Assembly: GCA_024644775.1 (NCBI GenBank)
Contig: JAHEHB010000033.1
Span: forward strand, 1-21,599
From: Deltaproteobacteria bacterium
GTDB lineage: Bacteria > Desulfobacterota > Desulfobacteria > Desulfobacterales > SURF-15
Direction of reading: 5' to 3'
DNA: 21,599 bases
Both the position numbers and the translations under genes were made by a program. Position 1 is the stretch's first letter. Every line of letters starts with the position of its first letter. The notes below the pieces were generated by a model. The model did no database searches and had not been told where the DNA came from. It saw only the letters and a program-made list of their open reading frames with translations. Shown here piece by piece: positions 1-8,316 of this stretch.

Positions 1-158
1 ATGATGCGAAAATATGGCTTGGGCCGAAGATCGAAGTGGCTCGATCTGGTCGAACATTAAGAGGTCATGAATTGAATCGAGCTCTCAAGGTTATTGAGCA
101 GAACCATAATTATTTATTGGAGGAATGGTATGAATACACAGGTAGAAGAGGCCCATGA
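1..158 (+). CDS. DUF4160 family protein, C-terminal part only
   Basis: An open frame enters from the left edge and stops at TGA 156-158, giving about 51 residues. The visible part reads AKIWLGPKIEVARSG, then RALKVIEQNHNYLLEEWYEY. This is how the C-terminal half of DUF4160 proteins looks: a charged strand after a Trp-Leu pair, then a helix ending in a Trp-containing segment. DUF4160 genes very often sit directly upstream of DUF2442 genes and the pair is regarded as toxin-antitoxin-like; I know of no proven activity. The stop lies 29 bases inside the next gene, so the two are almost certainly co-translated. The start and promoter lie outside the window. The family call is from recalled sequence pattern. 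Confidence 0.75.
   Translation, partial: DAKIWLGPKIEVARSGRTLRGHELNRALKVIEQNHNYLLEEWYEYTGRRGP
119..123 (+). promoter_or_regulatory. Ribosome binding site fixing the DUF2442 start
   Basis: GGAGG lies six bases before ATG 130-132. It decides for that ATG over the TTG at 94 in the same frame, which has no comparable motif. The site lies inside the end of the DUF4160 frame. Confidence 0.7.
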
Positions 159-462
159 TAAGTTTAAAGTGAAACGATACAAAGTGCAGTATCCCATTTC
201 AGCTTATACTTATCCTATTGAGGCTCGCATCCACCAAGTGCATTTTAACGACGAGTATATACAATTAGAATTAACGGATGGCCGGATGCTATTCATACCG
301 CTATGGTGGATTCCGACGCTATTCAATGCGTTTCCCGAAGACAGGGAAAAATATGAGATCAATCGAAATCGAACAATGATCATTTGGGATCCAGAAAATT
401 GTGGCATCAATGATGAATTGCGCCTTTCAGATTATTTAGGCCCAAATGAAAAAAATCGCTGA
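130..462 (+). CDS. DUF2442 domain-containing protein
   Basis: A 110-residue protein. The DUF2442 core is clear: a strand with LELTDGRMLFIPLWWIPTL (about residues 45-63), then NAFPEDREKYEI, then MIIWDPENCGINDELRLSDY near the C-terminus. This matches the family pattern of a DGR turn, a Pro-Leu-x-Trp-x-Pro stretch, a short acidic helix, an I-x-W strand and a closing DYL. The N-terminal 25 residues look like an extension. The upstream DUF4160 gene overlaps by 29 bases. In the DUF4160/DUF2442 arrangement, DUF2442 is often taken as the partner or antitoxin; that role is inference. The gene converges on the ABC transporter gene 110 bases downstream, and I see no convincing terminator between them. 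Confidence 0.85.
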   Translation: MNTQVEEAHDKFKVKRYKVQYPISAYTYPIEARIHQVHFNDEYIQLELTDGRMLFIPLWWIPTLFNAFPEDREKYEINRNRTMIIWDPENCGINDELRLSDYLGPNEKNR

Positions 463-572
463 GGTTATTTAGGAATGTTTTCGCGTGTTGTTTGGTACTT
501 CCATCTACAAATCTCAGTTTTTTCCAGAGGTTATAAAGGCCCGGACCTGGAATCCTGCCCACTTATGGCAGA

Positions 573-3092
573 TTATCGTGTTTTTCCACTCACAAGTTCA
601 TACAACATCCCTTGATTCGCCATCAACTCCTCGTATTTTCCCATTTCAGCGATTTTACCGGACTTCATCACGACGATCTTATCATAGGCTTTGATGGTAT
701 CCAACCGATGGACAACGGCGATCACAGTTGTTTTCCCTTTAAAACGGGTTCTTAAGAGATTCTGTATGCGCAACTGCGATTTGTTATCCAGTGCTGACGT
801 TGCTTCATCTAATATCAGCATCGGAGGTTCTTTTAAAAATGCTCTTGCGATCGCCAACTTTTGACGTTGCCCGCCGGACAGCTGATCTCCCTTGGTACCC
901 ACCTGGTATTGCATTCCGTTGCTGACAACTGTTTCTAGAAGGTCCGCTTCAATAAGCAGATGAATGATACTTTCTTTGATTCTTTCCTGTGCCATCGGGG
1001 TATCTGTTTTGGCTTTTCCAAAGAAGATATTGTTTAGAATCGTTTGGGAATGAATATAGCGGTCTATTTGGTGAAAAGTGACCGCCTCCGGATGATCTTT
1101 CACAATTTTTTTCTTAAAGCGAAATCGGCTTTCAAGAATTAAATCTCTGAGCGCATCCGGCAGCGTGACCAGTCTATGCTTTTCGGGAATAAACCGGAGG
1201 CTTAAATCTAAAAGGCGCCTCTGGTCCTCGCCAGAAAGCTGTAAAGGCTTTTTTCGGGTCAGTTTATCGGCGATGGTCTTGTAATTTTCCAGTTCATCCG
1301 TTTTTATCGGGGTTTGTTCAAAGAATATATTATCCGGCACAAGGTTTCCTAAAATTTGAATCGTCTGATTGCACAACTCGGCACCTAGTATTACGAGCGG
1401 CCGGTTAAGATCTGCTTCCTTCAAAAACGCTTGAAAATAATCGTTTCGGGTTAAATTCGCCGGATGAAACAAATGCTGATTGGTACATCCGAAGGTTATA
1501 TTTCCGGAAACGCTTGTAAAATAGAGGTACTTCGTCTCATCGTAAAACTCCACATATTCTTTCAGTGTGTCGGTAAAGTCTTTTTGAAATTTTCTCCGAA
1601 GACTCAAAATTTCTAGCTCGAGTTTTTTGTTTTCGTCCTGAAGCAGAAAGGTATTCAGACCAAACTGTAACACATCGATAAAAATTCCGGTCTGCTGAAG
1701 CACAAAGATCATGTCATCGAGATCCGGCAGGGCATGTTCCGGATTTGCACCATTTTCATCCACACGGGCCGTACACGCATAGAGGAGATTTTCCTCTATG
1801 GTTCCTTCGAAAATAAAGGGTGTCTGGGAAACAAAACCGATGTTGTTGACAATATCCTTTTTGGTTAGTTCGGCCACTTCCCTGCCGCCGATCAAAATAT
1901 GCCCACCGGTATATTTGTATAGCTGTCCGATACAAAGGGCGAGGGTGCTTTTCCCGCTACCGGAAAAACCCACCAGTGCCAGGTGTTCACCCGATTTCAG
2001 AGAAATATCGATATCATCAAGCAGTTGAATTCCTCCCTCCGCGACATAGGATAGATCTCGGACCTCTATGCTGGATTCTAGGTCGTAAGGCTTGCGGCCT
2101 TCCGGTTCAAGTGCATGCTCAGGCATGGCATCAAAGTATCGCATGGTCTGGTAATAGCTTACCGAGGCATCCTGATATGCTTGATAGAAATCAATCATTT
2201 CTTTCCATGGATCATATATTTTTTCCTGGGCAGATAAGAAAGCGACGAGCGCTCCCAACTCCAATCGTCCGTTGATGGCCAAATAGCCGCCGAGGATAAA
2301 AATGAGAAACGGACTTAAATTCGTAAAAAAATTATTGGTTATTTTAATACCGAACCGGTAGAGGTTCCACACCACCCGTGTTCGTTCCAACTGGTTCACC
2401 AAACCGGCGTACTTCCGGTTTTCGGTACCATAGGCACCGTTTCCCTGGATTTCGTGAATACCCGCAATGGATTCCGCTATTTTGCTGGATAGCCTTCGAG
2501 TGGTTTCCACACGGTTTTTATTGGCTAGATTCGCTTTTTTTTGCAGTATCGGCACAACCAATACAACAAAGGGGTAAATAGACACGGAAACGGCCCCGAG
2601 TAACGGATTTAGCCGAAACAAATATACGGCAAACGCCAGAAGCGTTAATATGTTGGTGATGGGAACGGCAACCGCCATACCGATAAAATCCCCGGCGGTG
2701 GCGAGTTCCGTAACAAGCGATGATACGACCATGCCGGGCTGAGTTTTTCTGAAAAAATGCAGTGGAAGGGTTAAGATATGCGCATACATGCGCCTTCGCA
2801 TATCGGCCGTCGCGCGTTGGGCAAGGATGGTCTGAAGAACATTAATGAGAAATTTAAGGCCGCTGGCAACGAGCACCGACACGAGGTATATGCCACAGTA
2901 GATGAACAGCAGATTTATCTGTTTTAAATTGATTGCCTCGTTGACAATTCTTTTTTGCATTTCCAGGGGCAGCACCCTGGTAAACACCGTTATCAAAACG
3001 ATAAAGAACAGCAGTATCTGAAGTTTCAGATTATCTGAAAATACCCACGAAAATAGTGATCTTTTAAAAACAGGTACATTATTGGATTTCAT
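573..3092 (-). CDS. ABC exporter half-transporter (fused TMD-NBD) with a large insert in the NBD
   Basis: An 839-residue type IV (type I exporter) ABC protein. The membrane domain spans about residues 20-310, with the usual PGMVVSSL and GIHEIQGNGA segments. The ATPase domain has Walker A GFSGSGKST (375-383), Q-loop Gln423, signature LSGGQ (738-742), Walker B MLILDEATSALD (758-769) and H-loop His795, so catalysis should be intact. Signature and Q-loop are about 315 residues apart instead of the usual 60-80, which explains the length against about 600 for the family. The insert is one uninterrupted frame, so this is not a frameshift. From memory, other proteobacterial ABC proteins carry a similar insert; the substrate is unknown. 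The start has GGGGAGC about eight bases upstream. The gene stands alone, with a 307-base gap upstream. Confidence 0.9.
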   Translation of the reverse strand: MKSNNVPVFKRSLFSWVFSDNLKLQILLFFIVLITVFTRVLPLEMQKRIVNEAINLKQINLLFIYCGIYLVSVLVASGLKFLINVLQTILAQRATADMRRRMYAHILTLPLHFFRKTQPGMVVSSLVTELATAGDFIGMAVAVPITNILTLLAFAVYLFRLNPLLGAVSVSIYPFVVLVVPILQKKANLANKNRVETTRRLSSKIAESIAGIHEIQGNGAYGTENRKYAGLVNQLERTRVVWNLYRFGIKITNNFFTNLSPFLIFILGGYLAINGRLELGALVAFLSAQEKIYDPWKEMIDFYQAYQDASVSYYQTMRYFDAMPEHALEPEGRKPYDLESSIEVRDLSYVAEGGIQLLDDIDISLKSGEHLALVGFSGSGKSTLALCIGQLYKYTGGHILIGGREVAELTKKDIVNNIGFVSQTPFIFEGTIEENLLYACTARVDENGANPEHALPDLDDMIFVLQQTGIFIDVLQFGLNTFLLQDENKKLELEILSLRRKFQKDFTDTLKEYVEFYDETKYLYFTSVSGNITFGCTNQHLFHPANLTRNDYFQAFLKEADLNRPLVILGAELCNQTIQILGNLVPDNIFFEQTPIKTDELENYKTIADKLTRKKPLQLSGEDQRRLLDLSLRFIPEKHRLVTLPDALRDLILESRFRFKKKIVKDHPEAVTFHQIDRYIHSQTILNNIFFGKAKTDTPMAQERIKESIIHLLIEADLLETVVSNGMQYQVGTKGDQLSGGQRQKLAIARAFLKEPPMLILDEATSALDNKSQLRIQNLLRTRFKGKTTVIAVVHRLDTIKAYDKIVVMKSGKIAEMGKYEELMANQGMLYELVSGKTR

Positions 3093-3399
3093 AATGCGCT
3101 CCCCATGTTTTGGGCGTTAATTACCTTGATTTTCCGTCACTGTTCAGTCTGCCAGTACTTCGGCTTGCAATCAAGGGATTATGTGTTTGGGAAAAGCCAA
3201 AATCCGACATGGGCTTTGATGTACGGAGAGGTTTTCGGTATTGTTTTACCGTAGAGTCGATTGTCACCCAAGAGATGACTACCGATATGATCCAACAGAC
3301 AGATGACGGCATTTGAGAAAAAACGAAAATGGAAAGAAAATATACCTATCGGTATCATTTACACATTGGATTCAATGCCATATTCACTAAAAACTTCGA
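3093..3399. other. Gene-free stretch between MscK-like channel and ABC exporter
   Basis: This should hold the end of the preceding transcript and the promoter of the ABC gene, but no convincing -35/-10 pair or terminator is visible. Weak structures seen: arms CCTTGATT (3124-3131) and AATCAAGG (3169-3176), 37 bases apart, in the ABC leader; a five-base-pair hairpin at 3342-3355; and another at 3236-3251. Short open frames here (up to 63 codons) resemble nothing I recognise. Confidence 0.5.
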
Positions 3400-5991
3400 T
3401 CATTTTGCTTTTACATCATCCGGGTTTACGCCTGGTGGGTTTTGAGACGCTTTATTTTCGATACTTGTTTCGAGCGGTATGGGGCTAACCACGGATTTGA
3501 TATGGATGTCCCGCTGCGGAAATGCGATGACGATATCCAGTTCTTGAAACCGATGATCGATTTCAAACCGGATGTCGGTTTCGACAAGTTGAAATTGACT
3601 TACCGTGGTCCAAAGGCGCAGCCTAAAAATCAGTGCGTTATCGCCAAAGTCTACAAAAAGAACATCCGGCTCCGGTCTTCGTAGGATTTTGGGATGATTT
3701 CGGGCGATTTCCAACAGCGTTTTCCTCACCAATTCCACATCCGATCCGTATATCACCCCCACATTGATGTTGCGGCGAAGTCTCAAATCTCTGAAACTCC
3801 AGTTGGTTACCTGCGAACTGATGAATTCGGAGTTGGGTATGATCAGAGAGGCATTGTCCCAGGTTTGAACGACGGTGGCTCTGACATTGATTTTTTTTAC
3901 ATATGCAAACATACCGTTTACTTCAACGGCATCCCCCACCTGAATCGGGCGTTCAAATAGAAGGATGATTCCACTGATAAAATTGTTGAAGATATTTTGA
4001 AGTCCGAAACCCAGTCCGATACCCAGGGCACCGAACGCCACCACCAGGGAGGTCGTACTGAGCCCGAAGGTGTGCAAGGCAATCAGTATACCAAAGACCC
4101 AAAGGGTATACACGGTAATGGTAGTGATGGAATCCTGAAGGCCAATTTCCAAGCCACTATATTTGAGTACTTTATTCTGGAATATATGACGCCAGATTCG
4201 AACGGCCGCATGGGTGAGGAGCAGGATCAAAGACGCATATACAAATCCGATCACACTGAATCTCATGTTCCCCAGTGATAATGGAGTATGTAGCGCTTTA
4301 AAAAAACCTACGATAACGGTTTGTCTTCCGCCCCAGGCGAGAATTATAGAAACGAGTAATAATCCGAGCCACGTCAACCAGCACATCCAGATAAGAAATA
4401 AACGAAACGGGTTCCCACTGACAACCTGTTCCTCAGCTTTGGGTTTATTCGTCTCGTCAAATGCCTGAAACCATTCTCGGAGTACATAGAAAATCAGCCC
4501 GCCCCACAGCAAAACCGTCGCTGTTCGCCCCCAGGAAACAGACCAGTAGACAGCCAGTGAGCCGTATCCAAGAAGTTCCAAAAAAAGCCCGCCTCCTGCG
4601 ATCATATACCCGAACCCGGCTACAGAGGATTCGATGATGGAAAATCGATCGGAAGGTTGTGCTACGTTCTGTTCATTAGATCCCTTATAAATTTTTAAGA
4701 AGGATAGGTACCAAACAACCAAATACAGACCGAAGAGCATCCGCGCCAATACGAGGATGCCGACAGTGCTGCCGATAACAAATTCTACGATTAAGTGAGC
4801 GACGGCAAACCAACGGACGAAATTTATAAGGACCCGCAAGCGTGAACCCACCGGTTTTGTAATGATTTGCTTTTCATGCAGTATTCTAAAGAAATCAAGA
4901 AACCATCGTGTTATCAGTAGTGTCCATAGAATGTTTATGATAACGCGAACAGCTGGGGAGGCGGAAAAAAGAAATTGAACTTGTGCATAAATGTACAGGA
5001 ACAGTGTTGATCCTAACAAAGGCAGGGAACGTCGTAAAAGCCGAAAGGCGAGTGTGCGATAGGGGTACTGGGAAAAAAACAACAGCTCGTGACAGTCCAC
5101 ACAAAATTTGCGGAGTCGATAGAGCAACACAAGGGTGATGCCAAAAAGCAGACAAAATGTGATAAGCAACGCGCCACCCAGCTTCCATAACGTACGCATC
5201 GCAGTCGACCAAACGTCAAGCGACGTTAAAGAGAATAGCTGTCCGGTTAATCGGCTGATCTCTTCTTTCGTTTGGTAGAGATTCAGCAAAACCAGCAAAT
5301 TGTCTTTGCGTTGAAAAAGTTCTTCTTTTTTCTTTTCCCTTATTTTTTTCTCTATTTTTTCGGACTGGCCGACGAAGGTTTTTTCGATATTTTGAAGCTG
5401 AATGATTTGATCGGTGTAAATGTTCTGAATTTCTTCAAGCAGTCCTTGTTTGCTGGACAAAATATTCAATGATTCCCTAAGGTTACTCAGAAGAATTATC
5501 GCATCCGGATCTTTTGACTTCTCTGCTTCGATCTCCCCGAGTTGCTTTTCATTGAGATTGTAATGCTGCTCTGTCTGTTTGCGAAGCAACGTTACCGGCT
5601 CAAGCTTCTTTTTGATCGCCTCAATGGTTTTTTCGATGCGCTCAAGGGATGTTCGATTGTCCGTCAGCGCTTTTTCCAAATCTTTAACTTCGGCCCTGGG
5701 CAATAAGAGTAGATTACCAAAAGTGGAATATTGGAGTTTGAAGGCATTTAGATCGATGTCCAATGTCTTTTTATGCTGCTTTGCCTCCTGAAGATGTTTT
5801 CTGAGTTTTTCTAAATTCTCATTCTCTGTGACAATCGTTTTCTTAAGGGAATCGATTTGAAAGGCATCCGGACGTTTCGTATCCGGTATGTTCGTTTTGC
5901 TTTCTTGTGCGGCGCCTTGTGTTGCCAGGAAAGAAAAGAAGAGAACAAAGATCAAACAGTAAAAATGAGGCTTGAGTGTCAAATGATTCAT
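3400..5991 (-). CDS. MscS-family mechanosensitive channel, large MscK/MscM-like type
   Basis: An 863-residue protein of the kind that opens under membrane tension to release solutes on osmotic downshock. Residues 1-29 form a signal peptide ending near GAAQ. Residues 45-255 are a Lys/Glu-rich, coiled-coil-forming periplasmic region. Several hydrophobic segments follow between about 270 and 650. The MscS core has the pore-lining glycine-rich helix FGALGIGLGFGLQNIFNNF (653-671), the FERPIQVGD turn (679-687), the beta domain (about 688-735, with TVVQTWDNASLIIPNSEF) and the cytoplasmic alpha/beta domain to about 830. Small MscS proteins are about 290 residues, so this is the long MscK-type architecture. 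Its ATG overlaps the TGA of the upstream pyrophosphorylase gene (ATGA, 5988-5991), which implies translational coupling. Confidence 0.92.
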   Translation of the reverse strand: MNHLTLKPHFYCLIFVLFFSFLATQGAAQESKTNIPDTKRPDAFQIDSLKKTIVTENENLEKLRKHLQEAKQHKKTLDIDLNAFKLQYSTFGNLLLLPRAEVKDLEKALTDNRTSLERIEKTIEAIKKKLEPVTLLRKQTEQHYNLNEKQLGEIEAEKSKDPDAIILLSNLRESLNILSSKQGLLEEIQNIYTDQIIQLQNIEKTFVGQSEKIEKKIREKKKEELFQRKDNLLVLLNLYQTKEEISRLTGQLFSLTSLDVWSTAMRTLWKLGGALLITFCLLFGITLVLLYRLRKFCVDCHELLFFSQYPYRTLAFRLLRRSLPLLGSTLFLYIYAQVQFLFSASPAVRVIINILWTLLITRWFLDFFRILHEKQIITKPVGSRLRVLINFVRWFAVAHLIVEFVIGSTVGILVLARMLFGLYLVVWYLSFLKIYKGSNEQNVAQPSDRFSIIESSVAGFGYMIAGGGLFLELLGYGSLAVYWSVSWGRTATVLLWGGLIFYVLREWFQAFDETNKPKAEEQVVSGNPFRLFLIWMCWLTWLGLLLVSIILAWGGRQTVIVGFFKALHTPLSLGNMRFSVIGFVYASLILLLTHAAVRIWRHIFQNKVLKYSGLEIGLQDSITTITVYTLWVFGILIALHTFGLSTTSLVVAFGALGIGLGFGLQNIFNNFISGIILLFERPIQVGDAVEVNGMFAYVKKINVRATVVQTWDNASLIIPNSEFISSQVTNWSFRDLRLRRNINVGVIYGSDVELVRKTLLEIARNHPKILRRPEPDVLFVDFGDNALIFRLRLWTTVSQFQLVETDIRFEIDHRFQELDIVIAFPQRDIHIKSVVSPIPLETSIENKASQNPPGVNPDDVKAK

Positions 5992-7379
5992 AAAATAAGA
6001 TCCTTATCGATAAGAGTCCCTTCTTTTATAACCGCCTGCTCGGTTTTGCTGTTTTTTATGACGACATTTCCTTTGATGGTAACACCCCCTTCAAAAAGCA
6101 CATCTCCTTTAATGGTCAATGACCCGCATGCCATAAGAGAGGGGATGTTCTGCGGAAACCTCAGGTCGAATTGATCGATCTTTCCATAGAACGTGGGATC
6201 GAGTTTTACCGTAATCACTTCTGCTTGTATATCGGGATTCGGTGTAAGCGTGGCATTTTTCGTCAACAGATATCGATCGGAGCGAATCACCAGTAAATCA
6301 TTGCATGTCTTAACCGGTAAAAAGCGGTTCTTTCCGACTATCACGGCTGTCGCACCCTCGAAAAGAGAAATGGCTGCGCCCATGGCGGTTTCGATCTGAT
6401 ATACGGAGGGCGAGGCGATGTCGCGAGGGTCGAGGGTTTTGGAGTTGAGAATCATGGGCAGGCGGACCATCCCCTCTTTTTGGATAAGGTCATAAAGTAC
6501 TTTTAGATTAACCCAAATATTATTTGTGTTAAAGAAGCAATGGTAATGGATGTTCTGAAATGAATTAAGATCTTCTTTTGGGCATTGGGCGATTTCTCTG
6601 AGTATCAACCGTCCGGTGGCGAGTCTGGCCAAATGTCCTCCCTTTGTATCCAGCGGACCCCTTTGAGATATTTCCATCATAAACGGGAAACTATTCTCAA
6701 CAAAATACCCGAGGAGCGCATCATCCAAGGTAGCGCCAAGATTGTCCGAGTTGGAAATAAAAGCATACGTGATATCTTCTTCGAGCAGTTTCTGTAGGGT
6801 TCCGGATGAATAGAGTGCTGTGTAGATGTCTCCATGTCCCGGAGGGTTCCATTCAAGGTTCGGATATTCAGGCCAGGAGGGTGGCGCAAAATCGTCTTGA
6901 AGAATCTTCGGAAATCTGTTTTGCAAAAAATGCAGAGGCGGATTGACCGGTTGTATGCGATCGACGGCATCAAGGGTATCGTCATGGGTATTGAAGCTGT
7001 TCATAAAACATAACTTCACATCTTGCCGGTCGGCTTGTTTCAATGTTATTTCCAGAAACGATTGGTTATTTTTGACCTCAAGAAGAGATTTTGCACGCGT
7101 CAGTCCCATGCTGGTACCCAAACCGCCATTCAGCACAATCATGACTGCCTTGCTGTAGGCTGCTTTTCCCGCTTCTTCAAATCGCTTTAATTTCGACGCG
7201 TCCGCAACGTCATCTGTTCTTAAGGGTTCGATGTCGCGCTCACTCACCAAACCGGTTTCACCGTTGACGACTTTTCTGTAATAAAACGTAAAAGTATCCA
7301 CTACGGTTGACGACAGCCCTTCTTTTTCCATTTTTTGGATGAATGCCGATAGATGTTTGGGTTCACCTGAATCTTGCAT
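5988..7379 (-). CDS. UTP-glucose-1-phosphate uridylyltransferase, eukaryote-type (UGP family)
   Basis: This 463-residue enzyme makes UDP-glucose from UTP and glucose 1-phosphate. The nucleotide-binding loop VLNGGLGTSMG (82-92) followed by AKSLL (96-100) is the hallmark of the eukaryotic UGP2/UDPGP family, not of bacterial GalU. Other family features are MNSFNTHDDTL (126-136), NPPGHGDIYTAL (178-189), the metal/UDP segment FISNSDNLGA (207-216), KGGHLAR (246-252), FNTNNIW (283-289) and a Lys-rich VGKNRFLPVKTCNDLL (348-363). A short beta-helix-like tail of GDV and GNVVIKNS turns (about 418-463) closes the protein, as in the family. It follows the FNT gene by 35 bases and overlaps the MscK-like gene, so it is probably in one operon. 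UDP-sugar pyrophosphorylase with other substrates remains possible. Confidence 0.9.
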   Translation of the reverse strand: MQDSGEPKHLSAFIQKMEKEGLSSTVVDTFTFYYRKVVNGETGLVSERDIEPLRTDDVADASKLKRFEEAGKAAYSKAVMIVLNGGLGTSMGLTRAKSLLEVKNNQSFLEITLKQADRQDVKLCFMNSFNTHDDTLDAVDRIQPVNPPLHFLQNRFPKILQDDFAPPSWPEYPNLEWNPPGHGDIYTALYSSGTLQKLLEEDITYAFISNSDNLGATLDDALLGYFVENSFPFMMEISQRGPLDTKGGHLARLATGRLILREIAQCPKEDLNSFQNIHYHCFFNTNNIWVNLKVLYDLIQKEGMVRLPMILNSKTLDPRDIASPSVYQIETAMGAAISLFEGATAVIVGKNRFLPVKTCNDLLVIRSDRYLLTKNATLTPNPDIQAEVITVKLDPTFYGKIDQFDLRFPQNIPSLMACGSLTIKGDVLFEGGVTIKGNVVIKNSKTEQAVIKEGTLIDKDLIL

Positions 7380-7414
7380 TGTTCAAAACCTCGTATTTAT
7401 TTGATTTCTAGTAA

Positions 7415-8302
7415 TCAATTTGGTTTTTCCACAAGCCCTTTACGGAGATATATGAACCAATAGACAAGCCCAACCATTACGGCACCGCCGAAAATATTTC
7501 CAATGGTAACCGGCAGCAGATTTGCGAAGATAAAATTCGTCCATGTGATACCTGAAAAATCTGAAGCGGTTTTCCCGACGGTTTGCCAGAAAACATGAGA
7601 AGCCCCACTTTTTACGAACAGACCGATGGGGATGAAATACATGTTCGCAATGGAGTGCTCGAATCCCGCGGCTACAAAGGCCGTGATCGGAAAAATTACT
7701 GACAGGATCTTATCGGTCGTTGTGCGGGCGCTGTAACACAGCCACACGGCCATGCATACCAGAGCATTGCATGCGATCCCCAGGGCGATTGCCTGAATAA
7801 ATCCGAGCTGACACTTTGCAGCAGCTGTGTTTAAAATATTGATACCGACCGTTCCCTTTCCAAAATCGTATTGGGAACTGATGTACATCAAAACCGCTGT
7901 GGACATAGCTCCCATAAAGTTCCCGACATAGACCAGAAGCCAGTTGCGTAAAATTTGAAGGGTGGTCACCCTGCCGTTTGCCCAGGCCATGATGATCAGG
8001 TTGTTTCCAGTAAAAAGCTCGGCGCCTGCAACCACAACCAGAATCAGTCCGAGGCTGAAGACAAGACCACCCAGCACCCGAGTTACTCCGTACGAGAGAT
8101 GGCCTGTCGCTCCTGCAGTCACCGTTGTGGAAAAAACCGCTCCCATGGAGATGAACCCGCCGGCCAGAACCCCCAAAGCGATCATTGTGCGCCAGCCCAT
8201 GGTCGCTTTCTGAACACCGATTTTTTCGGCCCGATCGGCCATCTCCGGCGGGATGAATGCGTCAAAACCGAAAATTGGAACTTTGAGATCCGAGCTATCC
8301 AT
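7415..8302 (-). CDS. FNT-family formate/nitrite-type anion channel
   Basis: A 295-residue inner-membrane protein of the FocA/NirC/HSC family, which form pentameric channels for formate, nitrite or hydrosulfide. It has six hydrophobic segments, the AELFTGN motif (95-101) and GFEHSIANMYFIP (213-225) with the central pore histidine His216, matching FocA. These residues do not tell the three substrates apart. The frame extends 20 codons further upstream, but ATG 8300-8302 has a well-placed AGAGGA and avoids overlap with the carbonic anhydrase gene, so it is preferred. The gene starts 14 bases after the carbonic anhydrase stop, so the two are co-transcribed. In a sulfate reducer, formate or hydrosulfide seem the likelier cargo; this is inference. 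Confidence 0.92.
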   Translation of the reverse strand: MDSSDLKVPIFGFDAFIPPEMADRAEKIGVQKATMGWRTMIALGVLAGGFISMGAVFSTTVTAGATGHLSYGVTRVLGGLVFSLGLILVVVAGAELFTGNNLIIMAWANGRVTTLQILRNWLLVYVGNFMGAMSTAVLMYISSQYDFGKGTVGINILNTAAAKCQLGFIQAIALGIACNALVCMAVWLCYSARTTTDKILSVIFPITAFVAAGFEHSIANMYFIPIGLFVKSGASHVFWQTVGKTASDFSGITWTNFIFANLLPVTIGNIFGGAVMVGLVYWFIYLRKGLVEKPN

Positions 8303-8310
8303 GAGTCCGG

Positions 8311-8316
8311 TCCTCT
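8311..8316 (-). promoter_or_regulatory. Ribosome binding site fixing the FNT start
   Basis: AGAGGA on the minus strand ends eight bases before ATG 8302. It sits immediately after the carbonic anhydrase TGA (8317-8319), so termination and re-initiation are close. Confidence 0.6.

Noticed and set aside
485..694. Plus-strand 69-codon frame overlapping the end of the ABC gene.
   Set aside because: It runs antisense to the strongly supported ABC C-terminus and has no family resemblance.
1000..1800. ABC transporter insert as a frameshifted or broken gene, or two fused genes.
   Set aside because: One uninterrupted frame covers the whole region, all ATPase motifs are intact, and similar inserts are recalled in other proteins.
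3121..3312. 63-codon open frame in the gap upstream of the ABC gene.
   Set aside because: No recognisable motif, no clear ribosome site, and no codon pattern distinguishing it from noise.
3342..3355. Hairpin ATACC-TATC-GGTAT after the MscK-like gene as a terminator.
   Set aside because: The stem is five AT-rich base pairs and the following T-rich stretch is interrupted.
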